Shown here piece after piece: positions 56,661 to 64,000 of a stretch of DNA of 64,000 nt. The stretch lies in NCBI GenBank assembly GCA_029204225.1, contig CM055101.1, positions 58,127,005-58,191,004 of the forward strand, in the 5' to 3' direction. This DNA comes from Diphasiastrum complanatum. Lineage: Eukaryota; Streptophyta; Lycopodiopsida; Lycopodiales; Lycopodiaceae. Under the pieces are notes generated by a model, which saw nothing but the letters and a program-made list of their open reading frames with translations, made no database searches and was not told the origin of the DNA. The number at the start of each line of letters is the position of its first letter. Within the stretch, counting starts at the first letter, position 1. Position numbers and translations under genes: made by a program.

Positions 56661-56784
56661 GCTACAAAGAATGAATGTCATGCGTTGATTGTTAAGAGGT
56701 TGTTAGTCCCCTTTTCATGAATTACTTGGGATAAATGTTAACATCATCTTAAGAAGGGTGACATCCATACATATGTATGAGTTT

Positions 56785-57030
56785 TTATGACATTGAAAGG
56801 CTTGCCTCCAAACCATGTTAGTGCACATGATATTAAATGATTGGCCTTCCCAACTAGGGCAATTCACATGATATTGAAAGGCCTACCTCCTAGCCAAAGG
56901 TTGTCTACTGATATTAAAGGACTACTTGCTAGATTTGAAATTCACAAAGATTAAATGGTATGATGCTAGTTAGAAAAGTTCACATGGTGTTGAATGACTT
57001 ATCTCCTAGCCATGTATACTTATGCAATAG
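56785..57030. repeat. Degenerate tandem repeat, roughly 48-bp unit
   Basis: CACATGATATTGAAAGGC followed by CTACCTCCTAGCC recurs about five times (near 56790, 56830, 56870, 56915 and 56985). Confidence 0.6.
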
Positions 57031-58800
57031 AATGTTTACCTTGGTTTAGTGTTATATTTGTATACAATAGTCTCATTTTGTGGCTATAGGATATGATGTT
57101 ATCCTCTGCTAATCATTATCTTTTTCTTACTTATGGGGCTAACATTTAGTGAGCATCATTTCTAGTAATAAATGTTTTTTCTAATTTGTAAGGCACACCA
57201 TGTAGTATGTGTAATTTACCACTCTAAATACTAGAAAGGTTCATAACATTTACAAAAATCTTATGTTCATGTACGTGAGGTTTAGAGTGGCTATTTCAAC
57301 TTGATATACACCCAATGTATCTACAAAATTTGGAGCAAAGCTCCCAAAGTACCTCACTCTACATTGTACAACGACAGCTGAGATCCTAACTTGTGTTTTT
57401 GTCACGACGACTAGAAACACTCTTGTTCAACTCTCAGCTCTCACTCTTGCTCAACTCCCAACTCTAGCTATGATAGTGAGAATCAAAAGTCTATTGTTTA
57501 CACTGTGCTAGGATTTGAAGGTCCCCGAGGGCGAGGCGGAAGGGTAATAAGCAATAAAAGAAACTAGATCCTTGTCATGAGAAAAAAAACCAAAAAAGCT
57601 CCCCATGATGATGATGATGATGCTGCATGCCTTGAGAAAAGGATCTGGGGAAAGTACCTCTAGCAAGTCACTCTATTTTTAGAAAAGTAGAAAATCAAAC
57701 CCTGGATTTATTCTGAATAATAATTTCATGTTTATATATATATATATTTATTTATTTAAATGGAAAATAGGTATGATAAGAGGAAGTCCGAAGAAGCGAA
57801 GAAAAGAAAAGAAAGGCAAGTCGGAAGCCCCCTTTCTGGCATTGCTGCTGCTTCCTGTGTGTGTGGGGACGGTAGGTAGGTAGGTACTGGGTCGGGTACT
57901 AGGCTGGTACCTGCCTCCCAGTCCCGGGCCAGGACTCAGGTGGACGTCCTAAGTAGATAGTTAAGAGTGATACCTGGTCGTCCGATCTGCCGCCCGCACG
58001 CTCGCCCGCATGTGCACGTAGTCCACCGGCAGGTGCCGGTGGCCAACCACTTTACCCGCTCTCCCCTGCCACTTGCGTGCGTCAGGGTCTGATTAGTCGT
58101 TTCGACGCCCTCCCAGGCCTCCCTCCTCTAACCCGAGCGTTTCTTTCAGTTGGGTGCTGACGTGGAAATTCGAGTAAAAGCATTTTTTCGGTTCTTGAAA
58201 ATAGGGTGTTTTTATTTTTATTTTTTTTATTTTTGGGGGAATTTCCTTGGCCTCAGAGATGCAGAGCCTAGAGGCCATGAAATGGAATTATCTATTTATT
58301 TTATTAATTTCTTGATTTTGTTTTTTTCCGTATTTTTTTTGTTAAGAAAGTACCACCGTCCACGTCGGTAAACGGAGGGGGCCGGATTTCTGTTGGGCGA
58401 TTTGGCAGCGCCGGGGGCCGGAGCCCGCCGCCGGCGGTGCGCGCACTGGAAGTCGAAATTTCACGGAGTGATGACGTGGCAGAGGCCAGCACGACACTGG
58501 AGCAGCGTAGGGATCCAAGCCCTCCACGTGGACGTGTCCGTGCCAGCTCAGACAGCGGGGCCAAGAGGAGTGGTCGAGGCGTCGTGGAGGGTGGGGGGGG
58601 CCACCGACGGGGGCTCCCTCTGGCCAGCCATTGGGTGCACCGCCTCCAGTGGGGGAGGCGGTGGCGGCGGTGGCACAACCGGCACGTCGGGGATGCGGTG
58701 GTGCCAGGTAATGGAAGCGCTTCCACCCCCAACCACCCCTTTCTCTTCTCTCTTCTTTTTCTCTCTTTTTCGATTTTCTCTCCCTTTTCTCTCTGGCGAG
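57031..58800 (+). promoter_or_regulatory. Upstream region of the zinc-finger gene
   Basis: AT-rich to about 57.7 kb with a (GAT)n run (57607-57622) and a TA run (57736-57749); GC-rich from about 57.83 kb. Long frames on both strands at 58.3-59.1 kb follow from the GC-rich, CT/GA-rich composition and overlap each other. This looks like a promoter and the start of the leader. No specific factor site is claimed. Confidence 0.4.
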
Positions 58801-59287
58801 CTCGCTCGCATCTCTCTCTCTCACTCTCGCGGGGAGAGAGACACAGCGAGAGAGAGAGAGAGAGAGAGATAGTGAGGTAGAGTTGTTTCGCTTGTTTTCT
58901 CTTTTTGGGAGCAGTGTCAGGTCCTGGGCTGTGCTCGCACGCCCAACCCACAAACCCAAACCACAAACACAACAAACAGATGGTCGCAGGCAGCACAGGC
59001 CCACCTCTTGCTTTTGCTTCTCGCTGCCTCGCTTTGCCACGGGCCCTCCCTCCTACCTCCTCTCTCCTCATCATCACCTGCTCTTCTACTTCTACTTCAG
59101 TTCCACAGCCACAGACAGCAGCTTAGTCTTAGTCTTGGTTTAGTTGGGCAGTAGAGAGCTTTGGTGTGTGTGGGCTTGTTAGTTCTTGATTGATTGATTG
59201 TAGCGATGAGATCAGCTGCGGGTTGAGGCTGGACACGGCCCAAAAGCCGCATGCGTGAGCCGATTTGCTTTTGGGTTGAGTATTCCT

Positions 59288-59590
59288 GTGGTTGGTTTGG
59301 CGCTTTGAGGCTCTACTCTCTCAGTCCTCACTGCAGTGATAGCTAGCAAGGATCAAGAAGGATGCCTAGCCTGCACATCAAATAGAGCAGTTGTGGTTAG
59401 TTTTGCAGTTTGAGGTTCTAGTTTCTCAGTGCTGATTGCAGTGATAGCTAGGAAGAACCAAGAAGCCTGCCTTGCCTGCCCATCAAATAGAGCAGTTGTG
59501 GTTGGTTTTGCACTTTCAGGTCCTGACTGCAGTGATAGGGAAGAGTCAAGAAGGTTGCCCATCTAGTAAAGTAGTTAGTTTGGATTTCTT
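59288..59590 (+). repeat. 105-bp tandem triplication in the leader
   Basis: GTGGTTGGTTTGGCGCTTTG (59288), GTGGTTAGTTTTGCAGTTTG (59393) and GTGGTTGGTTTTGCACTTTC (59498) start units exactly 105 bp apart. All share CTGCAGTGATAG and CATCAAATAGAGCAGTT-like text. The third unit is shorter and more diverged. Confidence 0.92.
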
Positions 59591-60037
59591 GCAGTTGCTT
59601 CTTGGAGGTTGGTGTTGCAGCTGTTGGTGCCTTTGGATTAATCTATCCAGCTGAAGCTATTTCACCTTCGAATTCAAAAGGGTTTGACATGGAACTATCC
59701 AGATCTAGGTTCTTTCAAGGCAAGGGATAGCAGTGAAGGTAGTTAATCATAGATTATAACAGATCAAGCTGTTGATTGGTTTTAGTTAAAGCTGACAAAA
59801 CCAACCAACTCGATTCATGTTCGAGCAGCTGTAGATCGTATAAGTACTGCGCTGATTTTTGTTGGATGAGCTCTTATAATCTGATAGTATGCAGTAACTA
59901 TATTAATGGATGATCACTTGTATTACTTTATTGGTGTTTAGGATTAATCCAGAAGACTGTTGCTCGGGAAAGACGCACAGGATATGACGATCCATTGGAT
60001 ACTAAGAGCTGATTAGCTTGGGAAGCTTGCATGACTG

Positions 60038-60199
60038 ATGGATGTCGAGGACTATAAAATACTTGATCAGTATATTGAAGAGGCTGGGATCCGAAAACAG
60101 CAGCAAATTTTTCTGAAAGCTGGTTGGGATGCTTCAGAGCAAGTGCTTGAAAAATGTCTAAGAAGTAGTTTGTCAGAAGAATCCTTTGAAATCAGATAA
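60038..60199 (+). CDS. 53-codon upstream ORF
   Basis: ATG 60038 to TAA 60197-60199, ending 59 nt before the main start and in another frame. The peptide begins MDVEDYKILDQYIEEAGIRK, continues QQQIFLKAGWDASEQVLEKC and is strongly charged and helix-prone, unlike chance translation of an AT-rich leader. An overlapping 8-codon ORF starts at 60031. If translated it would reduce initiation at the zinc-finger ATG. Peptide function unknown. Confidence 0.45.
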   Translation: MDVEDYKILDQYIEEAGIRKQQQIFLKAGWDASEQVLEKCLRSSLSEESFEIR

Positions 60200-60258
60200 A
60201 AGTAGCAAAGTAGCTTTTGAATACTTTTGCGTACCGAATAGTTAGATTCTCAGCTGAG

Positions 60259-62751
60259 ATGTACGGGCAGGAGGCGCATACGGCTTCCTCCAAGGGGAAA
60301 GGAGGATTATCCAAATCTACTACTCTTATGAAGCAAATGTCTGGCTTTCGGTCAGAAAATCTTTGTGACAGTGCTGCGGATGAAGATAGAATTAGAGATG
60401 GCAATTGCAGTCATGTCTGCAAGTATTGCAAAAGGGAATTCTCATCAGGGAGAGCTTTAGGAGGACACATGCGTGCTCATGGATCACTTTCCTTCGACTC
60501 AGATGCTGCTGCGTGGAATACGAATCATCCAGGCCGGATACTTGAGAAATTAGAGCAGCTCAGCAGTTCAGGTGGCCATGGCGACGCTCAGCCTTCCCTG
60601 GAATACGACCCTGACGCAGATAGCGACCATGCTGTGTCTAAATCTTCTTATCCAGGCCTCTCATGCAGGATTGAGCTAGACCTTAGGGCAGACAAGCCTA
60701 GCAAAATTGCCAAGGACTTTGGACATCTAGCCAGGAGCAGTGATGATCCCGATGCAAGCGGATCAGGGAAAGATGGTGATGAAGATGAAGAAGACGCATC
60801 TATAAAAGCAAGTGCAAATTCCGCGATTTATAGTAATGGTGATGGCGCAGTAGCTCATGGAGAGAATGCTCATGAAGCAGAATATGACAATGTAAAGTGG
60901 TTCAGTAATTTACATGGCAAACCTTACGGCGGCCCGCTCTATACTCTGAGGAGGAATCCGAAACCGAGCAAGCGCTTGGTAGATCAAGAATTTGCAGCTA
61001 TGGAAGCGCTGCAACAGGCTTCCGCTCCTATTACAGCTGCGCCACTGAAGAAAAGCAGCAGCTCGAATCCGTTCAGTGACAAAGCTTGTACATGCACAGA
61101 GTGCGGAAAGGAGTTCTCATCGTGGAAGGCTTTGTTCGGTCACATGCGGTGTCATCCCGAGAGAGAATGGAGAGGAATTCAGCGGCCTTTTGCTCAAGAT
61201 CAAGAGAAGCCAATGGATGTATCTCTGCCTGTGACATGCAAGAAGAAGCAGCCGCCATCGCCATGTGAAGAAGGAGGTGCCATTAAGTCAGAATCTGATA
61301 AAGTATTAAAGCAATCGTTTACTTCGGATGAGAACAGTGATGCAGAGAGCATTGAGGCTGCGTATATCAATGGAGGAGGCAAGAATAGCCTTCAGAGCTG
61401 GATGACAGGGAAGAGATCTAAGCGCTCTCGGCAGGTTGTTAGATCTTTGCAAGCGGTGACAGATAATGCACCAGTCAATGCTTCTAGTGAAATCAAGGAA
61501 GATACAGACATGGCTAATTGTCTTGTTATGCTTGCTTGCGCAAGCAGAAGCCAAAAAGAGCCTCCGCAGATGAAAAAGATGAGAAGGACAGCGTCAATAT
61601 TGTCGTCTGATTTTGACAGAAGAAGCCATTCAGGTGATATACACAAGAATCCTTCAACAATTTCTGATCAAGGTCAGCACTGGCCGCATAGCAAAGATCC
61701 ATCATCCAGAACGAAGCCACTCAAGGTTAATGCAGACGATGGCAGCCTTTGCGAAGGAATGAATGAAGAAACAGCAACGGATCTGCATGCAGGAAAAGCA
61801 AAATATGAATGCGGCACATGCAAGAGGATCTTCAAATCTCATCAAGCTCTCGGCGGACACAGAGCAAGCCACAAGAAAGTGAAAGGATGCTTTGCAAGAA
61901 CTCATGCTGGCGATGGCGGGGACTTTCCTGACAGTCCAGAGGGGGATATCACAGACGTAGATCTGCCAAAATATTCTGATGAGGAACTCTTGCCAGCAAG
62001 CGCAAGCAAACATGATCCTCAGATCTATGGTGAAGACGAGAAAGAAACCACCAGCTATGGGAATAAGAAGCCTGGGATCAACAAGAGGATGAAAGGACAT
62101 GAATGCTCTATCTGTCATCGTGTTTTTCCATCAGGCCAAGCTCTCGGAGGCCACAAGAGATGCCACTGGGGGGGAGCTGGATCTGAGACAAGCAATGTTC
62201 CTGTTTCTAGCAGCAGCCATCAGCAACAGGTGCCTGCTGTAAGCCGGGGATTATTCCAGAGGACAGGCAGAGAAGAATTGCTAGATCTCAATCTGCCTGC
62301 TCCGGAGGAAGAATACGAGGAGTATTGCATGGATTTTAGGCTTTCATCGTCTGATCCACAGCTGAATCAGCTGACCACTAAGTCAATTTCTGATGAGAAC
62401 AATATCATCACAGCTCCAAAATCTCCTGGTGAGTTCATCTCTTCAGCAAATGATACTCAGCTTAAGCTAACTGACAGTACTAGCAATGGCAGAGGGGAAC
62501 AGTTCCTTTACCCTGGGCTGAAGCATGGTTCAGCTCAAGAAACAGAATCAAGCAAATATCACCATACTCCAGCTCAAGAATCTGAGCTTGAAGGAAGTTC
62601 AGAAAGGGAATTTCTTAACAACTGCAGATACATGCAATGCAACAATTGTGATAAGGTTTTCGCATCTGTTGAAGCCCTTGGTAGTCACCACAAGACGCAT
62701 AGATCTGTCATGTCCTCTGTTGCAGCAGGCCTTACCCCCATATCTGCCTGA
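60259..62751 (+). CDS. ZAT-type C2H2 zinc-finger transcription repressor with five fingers
   Basis: A single-exon, 830-residue nuclear DNA-binding protein. The ATG at 60259 (MYGQEAH) is the first in frame. C2H2 fingers: residues 54-74 (SGRALGGH), 279-299 (WKALFGH), 518-538 (HQALGGH), 616-636 (GQALGGH) and 794-814 (VEALGSH). QALGGH is the plant-only DNA-contact helix motif. Other marks: YTLRRNPKPSKR (about 225-240), resembling the Y-x-L-R-E-N-P-K-K-S motif of ZAT1/4/9 proteins; a basic KRSKRSR signal (385-391), probably nuclear import; DTDMANCLVML (415), the leucine-rich L-box; and LDLNLPA (675-681), an EAR motif that recruits TOPLESS-type corepressors. Acidic stretches (DEDEED) separate the fingers. 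ZAT relatives usually have two to four fingers and 250-550 residues, so this one is long. The third, fourth and first fingers keep the consensus best. The frame is intact and probably functional. Confidence 0.93.
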   Translation: MYGQEAHTASSKGKGGLSKSTTLMKQMSGFRSENLCDSAADEDRIRDGNCSHVCKYCKREFSSGRALGGHMRAHGSLSFDSDAAAWNTNHPGRILEKLEQLSSSGGHGDAQPSLEYDPDADSDHAVSKSSYPGLSCRIELDLRADKPSKIAKDFGHLARSSDDPDASGSGKDGDEDEEDASIKASANSAIYSNGDGAVAHGENAHEAEYDNVKWFSNLHGKPYGGPLYTLRRNPKPSKRLVDQEFAAMEALQQASAPITAAPLKKSSSSNPFSDKACTCTECGKEFSSWKALFGHMRCHPEREWRGIQRPFAQDQEKPMDVSLPVTCKKKQPPSPCEEGGAIKSESDKVLKQSFTSDENSDAESIEAAYINGGGKNSLQSWMTGKRSKRSRQVVRSLQAVTDNAPVNASSEIKEDTDMANCLVMLACASRSQKEPPQMKKMRRTASILSSDFDRRSHSGDIHKNPSTISDQGQHWPHSKDPSSRTKPLKVNADDGSLCEGMNEETATDLHAGKAKYECGTCKRIFKSHQALGGHRASHKKVKGCFARTHAGDGGDFPDSPEGDITDVDLPKYSDEELLPASASKHDPQIYGEDEKETTSYGNKKPGINKRMKGHECSICHRVFPSGQALGGHKRCHWGGAGSETSNVPVSSSSHQQQVPAVSRGLFQRTGREELLDLNLPAPEEEYEEYCMDFRLSSSDPQLNQLTTKSISDENNIITAPKSPGEFISSANDTQLKLTDSTSNGRGEQFLYPGLKHGSAQETESSKYHHTPAQESELEGSSEREFLNNCRYMQCNNCDKVFASVEALGSHHKTHRSVMSSVAAGLTPISA

Positions 62752-63120
62752 TCAATACTCAAAATACCAGAATAAACCCAAGACCGGGCAAGTACTTTTT
62801 ACAGTTCTATGATTAAGGTATGCAAAGAATATACTTAATCCATAACATGTATATATTCTGCTCACATCAATTGTTAAGTTGATCTGTAAACAGTTTTCTG
62901 GTGGAAGGCTTCATTGAGAGGTTTAAGGATGGATGATCATGGTCGATTTTATGTCTTTTGTTGAGCTGAATCGTAGTTAGGAAGCACAGTTTTGACATAC
63001 TGCAGCTCATTTGCTGTCTTTGGTGCTTTCTTTGTAAAGATTTTCCTTTAATTTGTCAAAGAGTACACTATATTCTTTGGATGTTTAGCTCTAAATTAGC
63101 TACCCTAGGGCCGATTTGGT
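62752..63120 (+). other. 3' untranslated region of the zinc-finger gene
   Basis: AATAAA occurs at 62771-62776, very close to the stop, so the true polyadenylation site may be further on. No other feature. Confidence 0.4.
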
Positions 63121-64000
63121 GGTTATATAGCTACATTTCCTTGCCCTTGTATGTGTTAGTTAGGCAGATGAGCTTGTGAAGTCTCCATTCATCAAAAGTG
63201 CCAAACTCATGGCCTCCTATGAAACCTATCTGGTGGGTGGATGGCTCCATTAATCCTTGTTTTTGATGGGCTCACCATGAGCTTGTCAAATTCCCATCAA
63301 CTTGGGCCAAAATTATTATCCACAAGTGTGATAATTAGTTGGGTGTAGCATAAGGGAGCAGCCTATTTTCAAGTCATGATATGCTTTTTGCTATGATCCA
63401 AGGGTGGTGGGGTTCTTTGGATGGAAGCATCATCTCTCCATCATCTCTCCACCATGCAACATCTAGCCTCCACCACCTTTGGATTTCTTGGGGGCTACAA
63501 CTACCACCATAGTCATAGTAAAAAATACTCTCCTTCTATAAGCTTTCCATCTTTGTGTCCTTTTATGTGTGCGGTTGCACGTGTGAGCTAAGGATATGTC
63601 AATCCATGTTAAAGGATAGAAGGGTTTGTGTTTAGTTTTGGGTTACTTGGGTAGAATATCTCAAATTCATGTCTAGGTAACCATAGCATGGGTCCAACAC
63701 TATCCAAGGGCATTGGAAGGTTGGTGGATGCTTGAGAAACTTTGGCAGATTCTCTCAAGTAGCCAATTTAATTGGATGGTGGCAGGCCCATGACTTCCAT
63801 GAATGTGATAGTTGCCAATATATAAGCTCATTCAAGCCTTCAATATGGATAACAACTTGGTATGGAGTCAAGTTGACTTTGGAGTTTGACTCCACAAGGA
63901 CCTTGTTAAGAGTGTATTGGCACTTTTAGATCAATTTGCTAGTGATCAAACAATCAAGATTCGAATTTTTGTTTGATTTTTCCTTCTTGCATTAATCACA
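63121..64000. other. Intergenic DNA, nothing recognised
   Basis: Only short chance frames. A CATCTCTCCATCATCTCTCC direct repeat lies near 63430-63450. Confidence 0.45.

Larger units (their letters stand above)
58801..60258 (+). other. Probable 5' leader of the zinc-finger gene
   Basis: CT- and GA-rich repeats (58736-58870), a 105-bp triplication (59288-59580) and several short upstream ORFs precede the main ATG. It could contain a leader intron. The transcript start is inferred from composition only. Confidence 0.4.

Noticed and set aside
56393-56720. Open frames on both strands around 56.5 kb
   Set aside because: Explained by the degenerate tandem repeat, whose unit lacks stops by chance.
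58304-59077. A 257-codon minus-strand frame (with overlapping long frames on both strands)
   Set aside because: It lies in GC-rich and CT/GA-repeat DNA upstream of the zinc-finger gene. Several overlapping long frames on both strands have low-complexity Arg/Ser/Pro content and no motif.
61073-62118. Several minus-strand frames in the zinc-finger gene
   Set aside because: Shadows of the intact 830-codon frame with its recognisable C2H2 fingers.

Overview
This 64 kb window is plant nuclear DNA. It shows GT-AG introns, Ty1/copia and Ty3/gypsy retrotransposons primed with the plant-type primer site TGGTATCAGAGC, hAT transposons with BED and DUF659 parts, and a plant-only type of C2H2 zinc-finger protein (QALGGH fingers with an EAR motif). 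One gene stretches over about 40 kb because introns of 4, 23 and 11 kb separate short conserved exons. Such large, repeat-filled introns suit a large-genome vascular plant such as a fern or gymnosperm. That placement is inference; no sequence here fixes the species.

Only two host genes are well supported. (1) 1624-41993, + strand: a mitochondrial FAD-dependent L-2-hydroxyglutarate dehydrogenase (L2HGDH), whose six exons I joined by eye. All six exons agree in splice phase. However, exons 2 and 3 each carry a small frameshifting deletion, so this copy is either a recent pseudogene or contains assembly errors. Its presequence region is a tandem repeat (3 x 55 codons, one of them cut to 26, plus a final copy), and each unit begins with an in-phase 3' splice acceptor. 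(2) 60259-62751, + strand: a single-exon, 830-residue, five-finger ZAT-type C2H2 zinc-finger repressor. Its long leader (about 58.8-60.26 kb) holds a 105-bp triplication and a 53-codon upstream ORF.

The rest is a layered transposon landscape. At 1-700 lies a gypsy 3' end. Intron 3 of L2HGDH holds a 352-bp hAT MITE. Intron 4 (7646-30432) holds a copia element with an intact 5-bp target duplication (8346-14586) inserted just upstream of a deleted hAT transposase (to 16148), an opposing hAT (16.8-22.6 kb) split by two copia fragments (17.8-21.8 kb), a non-L1-like LINE (23.1-26.6 kb), another hAT fragment and a 161-bp tandem array (27.8-28.3 kb). Intron 5 (30593-41876) holds two more hAT MITEs with perfect 8-bp duplications, LTR remnants, inverted gypsy LTRs, an old copia (37.75-39.9 kb) and a gypsy with an internal inversion (40.3-41.7 kb).

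Between the two genes (42-58 kb) are unrecognised AT-rich DNA, a decayed coding remnant (44.85-45.6 kb), a hairpin minisatellite (48.4-48.7 kb), a copia relic (50.1-51 kb, minus strand), a gypsy that lost its reverse transcriptase (51.5-53.5 kb) and degenerate tandem repeats (56.3-57 kb). The last 1.2 kb holds nothing I can identify.

All assignments come from reading motifs by eye. No database search, alignment program or transcript evidence was available.
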